DNA from: Vibrio sp. qd031 | Lineage (GTDB): Bacteria > Pseudomonadota > Gammaproteobacteria > Enterobacterales > Vibrionaceae | Length of the DNA stretch: 64,000 nt | NCBI RefSeq assembly: GCF_002100145.1 | Contig: NZ_JXQD01000001.1 | Span: 124,001-188,000 of the forward strand | Direction: 5' to 3' | Part shown: piece by piece, positions 8,678 through 18,906 of the stretch | Numbering within the stretch: the first letter of the stretch is position 1 | Layout: every line of letters begins with the position of its first letter | Notes under the pieces: model-generated | Told to the model about the DNA's origin: nothing | What the model saw: the letters and a program-made list of their open reading frames with translations, nothing else | The model's database searches: none | Translations under genes and position numbers: made by a program

Positions 8678-10543
8678 TTAGACGATAAAGCGACCCAAAA
8701 TGTGTTGCTGCTCCTTAACTAAAGCCGTTTGCTCTTGAGCTGTCGATTTTGCTGAATTTGCTCCATCCGACACGTTTTCAGACAGTCCTTTAATTTTCAG
8801 AGTGTTGTTATTTATTTCTTCTGCGACCAGGCTTTGCTCTTCTGCTGCCGATGCAATTTGCAAGTTCATGCTGTTGATATCACTGATCGCATCGCGAATT
8901 CGGTTTAGCGCAATGTTTGCTTCGCTGGCTTTTGAGACGGTGTCACTGGCGGTGGTTTTACTATGATTCATCGCGTTTGCTACAGAGTGAGTACCCGATT
9001 GCAATTGCTCAATCATGGTGCGAATTTCCGTGGTCGATTGTTGCGTACGGTGAGCAAGAGTTCGTACTTCGTCGGCAACTACAGCAAAGCCTCTGCCTGA
9101 CTCTCCGGCCCTTGCAGCTTCGATAGCGGCATTAAGTGCAAGTAGATTCGTCTGGTCAGCGATATCGTTGATCACCTTAATAATACTTTCAATATTTTCT
9201 GTGGCCGCTTCTAAACCAACGATTTCGTCCACAGCTTGATCTATTCGAAGTGCAAGTCGGCTGATAGATTCCGTCGTGTTTTGAACCACTTCAGTTCCTA
9301 CCGTTGTTGCTTGGTCGGCTTCTTTGGTGGCACTTGCTGCACTTTGTGCATTGTCGGCAACTTCGCCACTACTGGTTGCCATTTGATGCATTGCTGTTGC
9401 CAGTTGTTCGATTTCAGCAAGTTGCACTTCGGTTGCTGAAGTGGTTTTGAGAGCATTGTTTGTAGACTGTTGTGCGCTTTCTATTAGTTGGCTGCTGATA
9501 TGTTTGGTTTGAGAAATATTAATCTTTAGCGAGCCAACGAAGCGGTTAAAACTTACAGCAATTTTTGCAAACTCTTCGTCTGTATCGGTGGCGAGTTGCT
9601 GGGTTAAATCGCCTTCACCACTGGCTAAGTTATCCATTGCATCGCTTAGGTTATTAAGCGGTTTCATTAAGTGTGACAACACCATAAGTAAAATTAGCAT
9701 GCTTGCGATTATGGCAACTAAAGCGATCGCAAGAGAGTTATTTCGCATGTTAGCAATTAGCGCGAACACTTTATCTTCTTGCATCATTATCCCTACTTTC
9801 CAGTTGGTATTAGGTACATCTGCAAAGTTGATGAGGTATTTTTGACCATCAATTACGGTCTGTTGGGCGCGATTCTCAAGCTTAACATTTGGCGCGATAT
9901 CAGAGACTTGCTTGCCAATAAGACTTGAATTCTTATGGCCTAGCAATATCCCTTCTTTATTAACCAGTACCATGCTTCCTAAAGCGCTCATATTGACTCT
10001 GTTAGTGACTTCCGATAGGTATGCGAGCGATACGTCGGATAGCGAAACACCAATAAATTCACCATTTTGATAGACAGATTGTGCAATAGAGACGATGACG
10101 TCACCGGTAGCAATGTCGATATAAGGTTTTGTAATGATTTGCTCACGAGTCGATTTTGCTTCTTGGTACCACGGACGTGTTCGCGAGTCATAATCGATTG
10201 GATCCCAAGTGGGGTCATTTTCTACAATATGACCGTCATGTTCAAACCCAAGAGCGGTAACGATAAACTGGCTGGTGAGCTGAGGTTGATCAATAATATT
10301 ACGAATTTCAGCGTCATTGGTAGCGTTGGATAAAAGCTGCGTAACGTATTGCGAAAATGCTCGCTTAGCTTCCATTTCGCTGTTGACCGTTTGGCTCACA
10401 CTCTCGACAATTTCTTCGGTGCTATTGATGAGTTGATTTTGTATAGATTCTTTGGAATCAAAAAAAGCTTTGGTGGAAAGTAGGCCAATTGTGCCTATTA
10501 ATAGTGCTGCAGTAAGTGTGACAACTTTGCTTTTAAACTTCAT
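8678..10543 (-). CDS. Methyl-accepting chemotaxis protein with dCache_1 sensor
   Basis: The 621-residue receptor has an N-terminal helix (8-25), a periplasmic double-Cache domain (about 35-270), a second helix (about 272-292), HAMP (about 293-345) and a long cytoplasmic signalling domain. The sensor holds [11 protein letters not shown] and [10 protein letters not shown], matching the R-x-x-W-Y pattern of amino-acid-binding dCache domains, so an amine or amino-acid ligand is likely. The hairpin tip [20 protein letters not shown] and [15 protein letters not shown] is intact. AGGA lies 8 bases before the ATG. It should couple to CheA/CheW at the cell pole. No CheR-tethering pentapeptide is present. 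Confidence 0.93.
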   Translation of the reverse strand: MKFKSKVVTLTAALLIGTIGLLSTKAFFDSKESIQNQLINSTEEIVESVSQTVNSEMEAKRAFSQYVTQLLSNATNDAEIRNIIDQPQLTSQFIVTALGFEHDGHIVENDPTWDPIDYDSRTRPWYQEAKSTREQIITKPYIDIATGDVIVSIAQSVYQNGEFIGVSLSDVSLAYLSEVTNRVNMSALGSMVLVNKEGILLGHKNSSLIGKQVSDIAPNVKLENRAQQTVIDGQKYLINFADVPNTNWKVGIMMQEDKVFALIANMRNNSLAIALVAIIASMLILLMVLSHLMKPLNNLSDAMDNLASGEGDLTQQLATDTDEEFAKIAVSFNRFVGSLKINISQTKHISSQLIESAQQSTNNALKTTSATEVQLAEIEQLATAMHQMATSSGEVADNAQSAASATKEADQATTVGTEVVQNTTESISRLALRIDQAVDEIVGLEAATENIESIIKVINDIADQTNLLALNAAIEAARAGESGRGFAVVADEVRTLAHRTQQSTTEIRTMIEQLQSGTHSVANAMNHSKTTASDTVSKASEANIALNRIRDAISDINSMNLQIASAAEEQSLVAEEINNNTLKIKGLSENVSDGANSAKSTAQEQTALVKEQQHILGRFIV

Positions 10544-10764
10544 AGCATGTTCCTAATTATTGTTTTAGTTTTTGCTACGTCTATATCGGCTTAGCACCAA
10601 CAATAATGAGGGGAATCGGTAATTTATTACCGAGTTAACATAGTGGAATTAGGTTTTATAACGGGGGTCACGAAAACGAACACTCATTACTTATACTTTA
10701 AAACAGCGCTGTCACAATAGTGGACGGCTTAAGAAACAAACCGTTAAACAAAGCTCAGCTAGGG

Positions 10765-12177
10765 CTATTTGCTGATGACAAAACAGTTGCGACCCTTTTC
10801 TTTTGCTCGGTATAGAGCATCGTCAGCGCGTTGTATCAGCTCTTCAGTTTCTTCACCTATTCGTGATTCACTCAATCCGATGCTAATGGTGAAGAATATC
10901 TGGTCATTGTCTAAGGTTACCGGAGAGCTCATAACTTGTTGACGAAGCCTCTCAATCACCAAGGAAGCGTCAGAAATGTTTGTGTTGGGGAACACAATAA
11001 TAAACTCTTCTCCCCCCCAACGCCCACAGAGATCGTATTTACGCAGTTCATTGCGAGTGATAGTTGCAAAGTCGACTAATGCTTGGTCACCCGCGGCGTG
11101 TCCATAGTGATCGTTCAGCAATTTAAACTTATCAAAATCAACCATTGCGATAGTGACGGGTTCATTAAATCGTTCAAAATGAGCCATATGCCGTTCAATT
11201 TCACCATTCAAATAGCGACGATTTGGCAGCATTGTTAGGCTGTCTGTGTTGGCAACGCGTTCGAGTTCTTCCCTAGCTCGTTGCAACTCATCAATATCTC
11301 TCATTCTTGCTATTTCGTGTCCTACCCATTGTGCGAGTAGGCGAATGATCTCTCGGTCTTGGGCAGTAAACGCGCGTCTAGGGTTGGGACTAGAAAAATT
11401 GAGTGTTCCGTAACGAACCCCATCCACAAATATCGGTGATCCGATGTAGGCTTCTAAACCAAACGCGGTATAGCAGGGATGAGTAGAAATGCGGCTGTTG
11501 GCGACATGATGAAATTGTTGTACGTCGTCGGCTTGGAATACGTGAAAACAATAAGTGTTTGATAATTCGAATACTTCTCCACCGATTAGGGTCTTCTCTG
11601 GGTGTTTAGCGTATTCGACCGTGTACACTTCGCCATCTATACGACTTAATATCCCTATCGGCAGTTCGAAGTGTTCGCATCCTAATGTAAGTAGGCGACT
11701 CACTCGCTCTGAAAAGTTGAGGTTTCGGTCGGAAGTGACAGCATGTAGGTGATTTAATGTGAGTGTGGACTGATAGCGCTCTGTTACGTCCGTTACGATA
11801 GCGACAAAATAAATTGGTTTGCCGTCGGCTCCTTTAACGGGGCCTCCTTGGGTATCTCCCCAAAAACGACGACCCTGTTTAGTTATGTAAGGTGTGACGT
11901 AGTGTTCTTTTGTGTACTCAGTATCTGGGTTATAACGTTTTTGGCCTTGTTCGGTGAAGTCTTTTTCGTGCTCATAAAACACTCGAGCGCTTTTGCCAAC
12001 CATATCTTCTTGGGTGTAACCGGTTAACCGTTCAGCATGACGATTCATCAACATCACTTCACGGTTAAGATTTAGCACCACAAAAGCCACATCCACATTG
12101 GCAAACAAGTGCTCAATCATTTGTGAAGATTGATAAGAACTGTCTAATGTTTCGATCACCAAGGCCACCAAGTGCAA
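10765..12177 (-). CDS. PAS-GAF-GGDEF diguanylate cyclase
   Basis: This soluble 470-residue protein has a PAS domain (about 18-135, VVLNLNREVMLMNRHAERLTGYT), a GAF domain (about 150-295) and a GGDEF domain (about 305-470). The active signature is intact as RWGGEEFIIVFP, and the inhibitory RxxD site (RKYD) lies five residues before it. It should make c-di-GMP from two GTP with product inhibition. No membrane segment is present, so it senses an intracellular signal. The listed start is a TTG without a clear ribosome site; the ATG at residue 20 (MIEHLF) is an alternative that would keep all domains. Confidence 0.9.
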   Translation of the reverse strand: MHLVALVIETLDSSYQSSQMIEHLFANVDVAFVVLNLNREVMLMNRHAERLTGYTQEDMVGKSARVFYEHEKDFTEQGQKRYNPDTEYTKEHYVTPYITKQGRRFWGDTQGGPVKGADGKPIYFVAIVTDVTERYQSTLTLNHLHAVTSDRNLNFSERVSRLLTLGCEHFELPIGILSRIDGEVYTVEYAKHPEKTLIGGEVFELSNTYCFHVFQADDVQQFHHVANSRISTHPCYTAFGLEAYIGSPIFVDGVRYGTLNFSSPNPRRAFTAQDREIIRLLAQWVGHEIARMRDIDELQRAREELERVANTDSLTMLPNRRYLNGEIERHMAHFERFNEPVTIAMVDFDKFKLLNDHYGHAAGDQALVDFATITRNELRKYDLCGRWGGEEFIIVFPNTNISDASLVIERLRQQVMSSPVTLDNDQIFFTISIGLSESRIGEETEELIQRADDALYRAKEKGRNCFVISK

Positions 12178-12282
12178 AGTTTATATGCTTAAGCGTACAT
12201 AACACCCTAAAATGATTTGAATTACAAGTGTGTGCGCCACAAGGCTATTTTTTCTTGCTATAAAACAATTCCATACAGCGTT

Positions 12283-12846
12283 TTAAAGGTAAGAAACTGC
12301 GTAGTGTTCTTGCACAAAATCGTTGGCATATGCGATCGATTTTGCCTGTTTTAGTAGAATGGGCAGCGGCATCTTAGCAAATAGGGGGATCCCGCCACCA
12401 AGTAAAATCGGCGCACGGGTAATGGTGATTTGGTGGATAAGTTTGAGCTCCAAAAATGACTGGATAGTTTGGCCACCATCAACATAGACATGTTTATGTC
12501 CGTCTTGCTCAAGTAGTTCTATTAACGAGTAAATATCGCCAGAGTACAACTCTACATTGCCATGAAGTGTCTTAGGGAGTTGTTTAAGCGTATTACTTAA
12601 TACCACGATTCGTGTATCACCATAAGGCCACTGATCCAGAGACAGGTTCATATCGGCTATCACCTGCATGCACTTTCGGCCCATGACCAAGCAATCGACA
12701 GAGCTAAAGTAAGCATGCCATCCCATGTCAGCATGATCCCCCATATCGGCTTGTCTATTCCCCACGCTGTCTAACCAACTTACGTCACCGTTGTGTTTCG
12801 CAATGTAGCCATCGACACTGGCAGCAATATAGACGGAACATTTCAT
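12283..12846 (-). CDS. RibD C-terminal / dihydrofolate reductase family protein
   Basis: The 187-residue protein opens with MKCSVYIAASVDGYIAKHNGDVSWLD, given here as SVYIAASVDGYIA and DVSWLD, which is the pyrimidine-reductase (RibD C-terminal) pattern. VMGRKCMQVI, KHVYVDGGQTIQSFLE and ITRAPILLGGGIPLF are the NADPH- and substrate-binding segments. These stand-alone proteins are usually NADPH-dependent reductases of unknown substrate; riboflavin synthesis itself is unlikely without a deaminase domain. It faces the MAPEG gene divergently across 164 bases. Confidence 0.85.
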   Translation of the reverse strand: MKCSVYIAASVDGYIAKHNGDVSWLDSVGNRQADMGDHADMGWHAYFSSVDCLVMGRKCMQVIADMNLSLDQWPYGDTRIVVLSNTLKQLPKTLHGNVELYSGDIYSLIELLEQDGHKHVYVDGGQTIQSFLELKLIHQITITRAPILLGGGIPLFAKMPLPILLKQAKSIAYANDFVQEHYAVSYL

Positions 12847-13010
12847 GCGAAGACCTTTTTGAAAATCGGTGAATACTCAATAGATTATATGTCAGAACTA
12901 TAGGATGTGTTGGACATGCATAGAAAAGTATAGGTATTGCGACGCTACTGGGATTGATATATATTGTGCACAACTTAATTATCGACTTTTTGATTTATGG
13001 AGAGAGCAAA

Positions 13011-13442
13011 ATGTTAGTTGACGTTCAATTTTCTGATTATCACGCAGCGCTGTTAGGGTTACTTTTTATCGTAGCGACCATTTACGTACAAAGCTTCATT
13101 GCCATTCGAGCGCACCGTAAGCAAGAGCACATGATCCCAGGGGTAGTGGACGAGAATTTAGGGCACGATTCATTTGTATTTCGCAGTCATCGTACGCACC
13201 AAAACTCGCTCGAAAATATAGTGCCGTTTGCAGTGCCAGTATTTATTGGATTGTTCGCGGGAGTTGACGCCTTTTGGCTGGCCGCAGTCGTATGGGTATA
13301 TGCACTTGCTAGGTTGGCGCATATGGTGCTGTACTACAAGATCGCAACAGAAACAAATCCGAGTCCTCGCAGTTACTTTTACATGGTCGGCTATATAGCC
13401 AATTTAGTTTTGATCCTACTGGTAGCGTTTGCCCTCGTATAA
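13011..13442 (+). CDS. MAPEG family membrane protein
   Basis: A 143-residue inner-membrane protein with four helices, of the MAPEG (eicosanoid and glutathione metabolism) superfamily. The motifs FRSHRTHQNSLENIVPFAV, with conserved R-x-H-x-N-x-x-E, and YALARLAHMVLYY mark the glutathione-binding region. The ATG at 13011 was chosen over upstream frames because GGAGAG precedes it by 6 bases. Bacterial members often have glutathione transferase or peroxidase activity toward lipophilic electrophiles, but activity is not assured. A terminator follows. Confidence 0.85.
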   Translation: MLVDVQFSDYHAALLGLLFIVATIYVQSFIAIRAHRKQEHMIPGVVDENLGHDSFVFRSHRTHQNSLENIVPFAVPVFIGLFAGVDAFWLAAVVWVYALARLAHMVLYYKIATETNPSPRSYFYMVGYIANLVLILLVAFALV

Positions 13443-13463
13443 CCTAGAATCCTCATTCATTGT

Positions 13464-13489
13464 AAAGCCAGCCAATAGCGCTGGCTTTT
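13464..13489 (+). terminator. Rho-independent terminator after the MAPEG gene
   Basis: AAAGCCAGC (13464-13472) pairs with GCTGGCTTT (13480-13488), followed by a short T run. Confidence 0.75.
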
Positions 13490-13562
13490 GTGTCGAGTAA
13501 ATAATTTTGTGATACCTTTTTGCAAAATAACTGGCAATTTATTATAAGCTAGTAATATGGGC

Positions 13563-14207
13563 TTATTGAACTTTTGGCTTAACGTTAAAGCGCAATACCG
13601 TTTTGTATTTGTCGGGACTAACGCGTCTTGCGTCGGATAAATATATCTCTCGATGTACTTTAGAAACGCGCAATAACTGGTGCTCGTCTGCAAACTTTTC
13701 CATTTGAGAAAAGCTTTGAGGCTCATCGTCAAATGGGCCTAAATGGAGCATTTGAATGCACGAACCTTCAGTGTGAGTGTTAAAGGTTACGCAGGGCAGA
13801 AGGGGGGATGGTTTTTTTAGTTCAACCTCTTTTTTCACGTCTAAAAATAGTGCTTCAGTTACAAAGTCCGGCTGGCGAATCATCAACGAATAAACTAAGT
13901 CGTTTTTATTGATTACTCCAGTAAAAGCCTTTTTAGCTTCGTCACTAATGTCCCAAATTCCCTCCAATGGGTAAACGGTAAAATCAACATACCCTTCGGG
14001 CTTTGACGCCAACTTCTTGAGGTGCATCTTTAACCCGTACGCCAGGGAATATAAAACGGTCACTCGATCGGTAAATTCTTCACTGTTTGGGTTTCCAGCA
14101 CCGTTGACAGTAATAAAATTGAACGCAGGCACATCAATGAGTTGTGGCTTGGGTTTAGGCAAGTACAGCGATTTTTCGTGTTTGCGCCATTCATGTTTTG
14201 TGGTCAT
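13563..14207 (-). CDS. GyrI-like small-molecule-binding domain protein
   Basis: The 214-residue cytoplasmic protein carries IDVPAFNFITVNGAGNPNSEEF near the start and HLGPFDDEPQSFSQMEKFADEH and HREIYLSDARRVSPDK near the end. These are hallmarks of stand-alone GyrI-like proteins related to the ligand-binding half of AraC/MerR multidrug regulators. It lacks any DNA-binding domain. Some relatives hydrolyse or sequester small toxic molecules; here the ligand is unknown. It is monocistronic. Confidence 0.8.
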   Translation of the reverse strand: MTTKHEWRKHEKSLYLPKPKPQLIDVPAFNFITVNGAGNPNSEEFTDRVTVLYSLAYGLKMHLKKLASKPEGYVDFTVYPLEGIWDISDEAKKAFTGVINKNDLVYSLMIRQPDFVTEALFLDVKKEVELKKPSPLLPCVTFNTHTEGSCIQMLHLGPFDDEPQSFSQMEKFADEHQLLRVSKVHREIYLSDARRVSPDKYKTVLRFNVKPKVQ

Positions 14208-14336
14208 AATTTTCCCTTATATGGTCGATTTTTAATAGCGGTTGGGTGACATTTCAGCGTTTCTCTGCAGCTGTTGGTTGCCAGTGTTCAATCGCCAATT
14301 TTTAGCACGCTATTGCCAATCGCCGCATTCTTTTGT

Positions 14337-15143
14337 CTACTCGCTTGATCTGCCACCAAGTGTCATATCATGGCACCTCACACACTCATCATCACCGCAA
14401 TGGGTCGATTGAGGGTGAGCTCTAATTGACTCCGACAGTGTGTCAATGAATGGCTTAAATGGGTAGATTTTGGTTTCACTTTGCCCTAGCGTCACCACTT
14501 TTTCTAAGTGCTTAACGAGCGGCCGAAGCTGCTCAAAACCGTTAGAGCAAGAGCCTTCCTCAGTCTCAACAACTTGCCCGTTGTAGACGGACCAGCGTCG
14601 GAACAACTGCCTTCCCGCAATTTCTTCGGCATAGTGAATTGGGGTGCAAGAGGTAAAGTCTACACCTGCAAGTACGACATAGGCAGGCTGTGAAGAGTGA
14701 TGAATATTTTTGTAAACGGAGTATGCTTTAAGCATCGACTGATTGGCTAAAAGAGATTGGTGTAAGGGGCCACATACCGAAAACGCGTTGGCTGGGTGCT
14801 GAGTCCGAGAGGTATTCGGCTGCTTCAACAACAGCCTGGCGATGGCACCCATTGACGGTTCAATTTGCTCGCTGCTACCTGTGTAATTAACCGACAACAT
14901 TCTGCCGATTTTTGAGTAGTCGATGCCATTATTGGCGTAGTTAACTCTTGAAGGGTAGGTTTGAGACTGATAGAAAAAAGCGGGGCAAACCAAAGTGCAA
15001 CCGCTTTGAACCAATGCGTCTATCACTGTTTGAGCACCGCCGACTACCGGTCCAAAAGACCGGAAAGAGGAATGCAGGCAAAGGATGCTGTTGTCTAGAC
15101 CGGCCTGCAAAATATGTTGTTTTAGCTCGTTTAAAGTTAGCAT
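14337..15143 (-). CDS. AAC(3)-family N-acetyltransferase
   Basis: The 268-residue protein shows CLHSSFRSFGPVVGGAQTVI and TLVCPAFFY near the start, then NTSRTQHPANAFSVCGP and CTPIHYAEEIAGRQ. These are the acetyl-CoA- and substrate-site segments of the AAC(3)/YokD/FrbF family. The acidic and Cys-rich end (HCGDDECVRCHDM) also recurs in the family. Chromosomal members of this branch often act on non-antibiotic amines, so aminoglycoside resistance cannot be assumed. It precedes the yegS-like gene's 3' end by about 80 bases in the same orientation. Confidence 0.85.
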   Translation of the reverse strand: MLTLNELKQHILQAGLDNSILCLHSSFRSFGPVVGGAQTVIDALVQSGCTLVCPAFFYQSQTYPSRVNYANNGIDYSKIGRMLSVNYTGSSEQIEPSMGAIARLLLKQPNTSRTQHPANAFSVCGPLHQSLLANQSMLKAYSVYKNIHHSSQPAYVVLAGVDFTSCTPIHYAEEIAGRQLFRRWSVYNGQVVETEEGSCSNGFEQLRPLVKHLEKVVTLGQSETKIYPFKPFIDTLSESIRAHPQSTHCGDDECVRCHDMTLGGRSSE

Positions 15144-15221
15144 TTAATCGTATCCATGATTGAGGATGGTTAATATCTGATACTCTTCTCTAAAGCCAAT
15201 GTTGTGTTTTCAAGTGGAAAT

Positions 15222-16136
15222 CTAGTCGGCTAACTCACGGTGCTTAAGGATCGTTGTGTTCTCTGGCAAAACGAGCTTGATAGCCTTGGGTAAGACTTCC
15301 ATGACGACTTTAAGAGAAGCCATTGGCTCGCCGTCGAGGTTAATTGGCATTTCTTGTTGCGAGTCCCATTGCAAGCGCGTCACCTTATTTCTGTTGACGA
15401 AACCAACGCCTTCAAAGTTGGGGTTATGAATTTCTTCGACCACTTTTGAAATGTCAGCCAAGGTATAGCCTTGCAGTGAAAATGCGTCTAAATACCCATC
15501 ATCGAGAAACGCCTCAGGGGCAAGAGGTTGTCCACCACCTGCCAGTCGACCATTACACAGTGCCCCAACAACGATATTCGCTTTATGTTGCTTTCCATCA
15601 ATCAACACCGTGCCATGGAAAGGTCGAAAGTTTAATGCCTGAACCATTCCCGACAGGGCATAAGCGCCACCGCCTAGTAGGTTTTTTAGTGTCACTGGGG
15701 TGTTTGCGGTAATTTGCGCTCCAAACCCGGCAGTTGCAATATTTATGAAGTGGCGCTCGTTAGCTCGTGCCGCGTCAACACGATAGGCATTGCCTTTCAG
15801 TGCAAGTAACAAAGACTGGTAAGGAGAGGCTGTTGGGATGTCACAAGCTGTCGCGAAATCGTTGGCTGTCCCCAATGGTAATATGGCTACTTGAATATGA
15901 GTTAGGGAATGTTTGAGTAGAGCATCGACGACTTCGTTGACGGTGCCATCGCCGCCGCCCGCAATAATGCGATCTATTCCTTGTTGTTCTGCTTCCAGAA
16001 CAAGGCGCTCAATATCTCCGCCTTCCCAGGTGGTTCGCACTTCGAGATCATGTCCTTCTTCACGAAGTTGATAGACCGCGTCGCGAATATCTTGCTGGCC
16101 AGCTTTCTTTCCATTTAACAGTAAGCGAGTGAGCAT
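15222..16136 (-). CDS. yegS: YegS/diacylglycerol kinase-like lipid kinase
   Basis: The 304-residue protein matches YegS (299 in E. coli). The nucleotide-binding signature IIAGGGDGTVNEVVDAL is intact, followed by AILPLGTANDFATACDIP and, in the second domain, LGGGAYALSGM and GGGQPLAPEAFLDDGYLD. YegS phosphorylates phosphatidylglycerol in vitro; the physiological substrate is uncertain. It is soluble or peripheral at the membrane. It lies upstream of the AAC(3)-like gene on the same strand, and a joint transcript is possible but not evident. Confidence 0.9.
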   Translation of the reverse strand: MLTRLLLNGKKAGQQDIRDAVYQLREEGHDLEVRTTWEGGDIERLVLEAEQQGIDRIIAGGGDGTVNEVVDALLKHSLTHIQVAILPLGTANDFATACDIPTASPYQSLLLALKGNAYRVDAARANERHFINIATAGFGAQITANTPVTLKNLLGGGAYALSGMVQALNFRPFHGTVLIDGKQHKANIVVGALCNGRLAGGGQPLAPEAFLDDGYLDAFSLQGYTLADISKVVEEIHNPNFEGVGFVNRNKVTRLQWDSQQEMPINLDGEPMASLKVVMEVLPKAIKLVLPENTTILKHRELAD

Positions 16137-16549
16137 GGAATAGATCCTAATTTGATAACTAAGCTACTGTAACAATAAACAACAGGCTTAGAGAAGTAAC
16201 AACAGCAATTAGGTGTAACAACTATGGGGAAACTAGCAAAAATCGGTCGTTCTTTGCAGGTAATAGAAGGCTTACTCACTTAAACCATGCTGGTTTGACA
16301 GCGATTTCTTTCGCAAAGACGATCCCGCTATTTGTGTAATTTAAGCTTTAGGGGTTGGTTTAGACGAACTCGACGTAGCTAGCAGTAAAGGTCATAAAAG
16401 CGAAGTTACTAGCGACACAAGACTCTGGAAATCAAGGATCACGATAGATGAGAATTAGTAACATTTTCTGCGGTTCCAAAACTGTCTTTTTCGATCTCCA
16501 CCCCAGACGGAACGGGTGAGTGACGCTATAGTGATACATTAACATTTCA
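16137..16549. other. 413-bp intergenic region between divergent genes
   Basis: It must contain the promoters of yegS and yghZ. I see no gene, strong hairpin or operator. Confidence 0.4.
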
Positions 16550-17590
16550 ATGAGTTACACCATGGATATCAACGATCACGCACCAATACCGGTCTATGTA
16601 CCTAACAAAGAACGATACCACTCGATGCCTTATCGCCGCTGTGGAAACAGTGGCATTATGCTGCCTTGTTTTTCTTTAGGTTTGTGGCACAACTTCGGCC
16701 AATACGATAATTTTGCTAATGCGCGCCAAATTTTGCGAACAGCACTAGATCTAGGGATCACCCACTGGGATCTAGCGAATAATTATGGACCTCCTTATGG
16801 TTCTGCCGAGGAGGTGTTTGGTCGAATTAAAAATATGGATTTCGCTGCTTACAGAGATGAACTCTTTATATCGACCAAAGCAGGGTACGACATGTGGCCA
16901 GGCCCTTATGGTAATAATGGCTCTAGGAAATCTCTTACTGCAAGTCTCAACCAATCATTGAAAAGAATGGATTTGGACTATGTGGATCTGTTTTATCACC
17001 ACAGACCCGATCCCGATACGCCTATTGAAGAGACCGTCTACGCATTAGACTCGTTGGTAAAACAAGGAAAAGCCTTGTATGTTGGGGTCTCTCGATACAG
17101 TGAAGAACAAACCGCCAAAGCTCACGCGTTATTTAAAGAGCTAGGTACGCCCTTTATTATCCATCAATCTCGTTATTCTATGTTAGATCGCCATATAGAA
17201 GAGGGCTTGTTAGGTTGCGTTGGAGAGCACGACTTAGGGTTGATTGCCTTCTCACCTTTAGAGCAAGGAATGTTGACGGATCGCTATCTAAAAGGGATTC
17301 CGGAAAACTCTCGCGCGAGTAATCAACATTCGTATTTAAGTGAGAGTTTGGTGTTAGACAACCAAGAAACCATTGTCGCGCTAGCAGAGATTGCGCATCA
17401 GCGCGGTCAATCGCTTGCACAAATGGCGTTAGCTTGGTTGCTCAATGATCAGCGAGTGACGTCCGTTTTAATTGGTGCGAGTTCTCCACAGCAACTCAAA
17501 GAAAATGTAGCTTCAACCGAGAAACTTGAGTTTAGTGAGTCAGAGCAGCAAGCGATCCGTGCAATATTAACCGCACATAGCTCCAGTTAA
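16550..17590 (+). CDS. yghZ: YghZ-like aldo/keto reductase (L-glyceraldehyde 3-phosphate reductase)
   Basis: The 346-residue protein is an aldo/keto reductase of the YghZ/Gpr group. The catalytic tetrad is visible as WDLANNYG (Asp and Tyr), ISTKAGYDMWPGPYG (Lys) and LFYHHRPD (His). The NADPH-binding end SVLIGASSPQQLKENV is present. The family reduces L-glyceraldehyde 3-phosphate and methylglyoxal, so detoxification of reactive aldehydes is likely. The start is either the ATG at 16550 or the ATG four codons on; no strong ribosome site decides it. It converges on the MFS gene. Confidence 0.9.
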   Translation: MSYTMDINDHAPIPVYVPNKERYHSMPYRRCGNSGIMLPCFSLGLWHNFGQYDNFANARQILRTALDLGITHWDLANNYGPPYGSAEEVFGRIKNMDFAAYRDELFISTKAGYDMWPGPYGNNGSRKSLTASLNQSLKRMDLDYVDLFYHHRPDPDTPIEETVYALDSLVKQGKALYVGVSRYSEEQTAKAHALFKELGTPFIIHQSRYSMLDRHIEEGLLGCVGEHDLGLIAFSPLEQGMLTDRYLKGIPENSRASNQHSYLSESLVLDNQETIVALAEIAHQRGQSLAQMALAWLLNDQRVTSVLIGASSPQQLKENVASTEKLEFSESEQQAIRAILTAHSSS

Positions 17591-17601
17591 AGGCCGGGAA
17601 C

Positions 17602-18822
17602 TTAGACCTGTTTGTCTCTAGCTGCTAGTGCTGCAAACACGGTACACACTACTCCAAAACCGGCAATCGTCAGCAGCGGAGTAGTCCAACCTTGTGTTTG
17701 AGTATACAAGTAGCCAATGAGCGACGGTCCCGTCGCCGCCAGCGAATAGCCGAGGCTCTGAGACATGCCCGACAGTAACGCGGCTTGTTTGCTGTCTTTG
17801 GTACGAAGCCCGACAAACGAGATAGCCACAATAAATGTAGAGCAGTTTGTCAGCCCAAACATGGCAACCCAGAATACCGCCCATTGAGGCGCAGCAATTA
17901 ATCCAACCAAACTCACAACCACACCGCCGGCACACAATGTGATAAGGAGTATGTGGTTTTTTGCTTTAGCTAATATGGGCATCAGCAACAACCCGGGAAC
18001 CATCGTCGAGAACTGCAAAAATCCATAGGTATAGCCGGCTTCCAGTTCGCTATAGCCCAAATCGTTTAAGATCTTAGGTAGCCAACCGGCAAGAGAATAA
18101 AAAGTAAACGAGTTTATTCCCAGTGCCAATGTCACTTGCCAGGCCACAGGTGAACGAAGTATTGAGCTCATTCCTTCTGGTGGGGCGGTGTTGATTACCG
18201 TTGTATGCCCAGCCGACGTCTTGTTTTTAAATACTTTAGGCAGCCAAAACGCAAGCGCCGCAACGGGAAATAGAAGGTTAAACAGTAACGCAAACTGCCA
18301 GCCATCTATTTGCTCTGGGGCAAGTTGAGACAGCGGCACCATCGCACTAGAGGCGAGCGTCGAACCTATGCCCATCGCAAAAATATAAAACGACGTGATC
18401 ACCGAGATTTGCAGTGGGAATTCTTCTTTCACCACGGCCGGTAAGAGCACGTTGCCAAAGGCAATGCCAGCACCGAGTAATACCGTGCCAATGAGCAACG
18501 GCGATACACTCCCCATAGAGCGAACCATTACGCCAATTGCAACACACATTAGCGCAAATATTAATGCGCGCTCTAGGCCAATTTTAAGGGCAACTCTAGG
18601 GGCGATAGGCGAGAAGAAAGCCAATGCGGCTAAAGGCAGCGCTGTTACAATGCCCGCCATCGACGCAGACAAATGAAGCGACTCCATAATCTGTTCTAAC
18701 ACTGGCGCAAGGCTGGTAAATGGCCCGCGTAGATTTAAAGCAATAAGTAGGACTGACAATAAAGCAATCCATTGTACGGGAGTCAATCTGCGCATTAGAG
18801 GTGTCTGCAAGGAGAAAGGCAT
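17602..18822 (-). CDS. CynX/NimT-family MFS transporter
   Basis: The 406-residue inner-membrane protein has about twelve helices. Its N-terminal LIALNLRGPFTSLAPVLEQI, given in two parts as LIALNLRGPF and TSLAPVLEQI, is typical of the CynX/NimT (YeaN) branch of the MFS. Known members move cyanate or nitroimidazoles, but substrates vary. It is transcribed toward yghZ, with 11 bases between the stops and no visible terminator, so read-through may make antisense RNA. Confidence 0.85.
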   Translation of the reverse strand: MPFSLQTPLMRRLTPVQWIALLSVLLIALNLRGPFTSLAPVLEQIMESLHLSASMAGIVTALPLAALAFFSPIAPRVALKIGLERALIFALMCVAIGVMVRSMGSVSPLLIGTVLLGAGIAFGNVLLPAVVKEEFPLQISVITSFYIFAMGIGSTLASSAMVPLSQLAPEQIDGWQFALLFNLLFPVAALAFWLPKVFKNKTSAGHTTVINTAPPEGMSSILRSPVAWQVTLALGINSFTFYSLAGWLPKILNDLGYSELEAGYTYGFLQFSTMVPGLLLMPILAKAKNHILLITLCAGGVVVSLVGLIAAPQWAVFWVAMFGLTNCSTFIVAISFVGLRTKDSKQAALLSGMSQSLGYSLAATGPSLIGYLYTQTQGWTTPLLTIAGFGVVCTVFAALAARDKQV

Positions 18823-18852
18823 GATTGTACACGACCAAAGCTATGCAGTAAT

Positions 18853-18885
18853 AAAAAAATGCCACCAATGGTTAATTGGTGGCAT
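18853..18885 (-). terminator. Rho-independent terminator of the lipoprotein gene
   Basis: On the minus strand ATGCCACCAAT and ATTGGTGGCAT form an 11-bp stem with a short loop, followed by TTTTTTT. Confidence 0.88.
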
Positions 18886-18906
18886 GGGGGGTATACGAAT
18901 GTCAAT

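Noticed and set aside
14337..15143. Aminoglycoside-resistance gene
   Set aside because: The family match is AAC(3)-like, but chromosomal members of this branch commonly act on other amines, and no mobile-element context is present.
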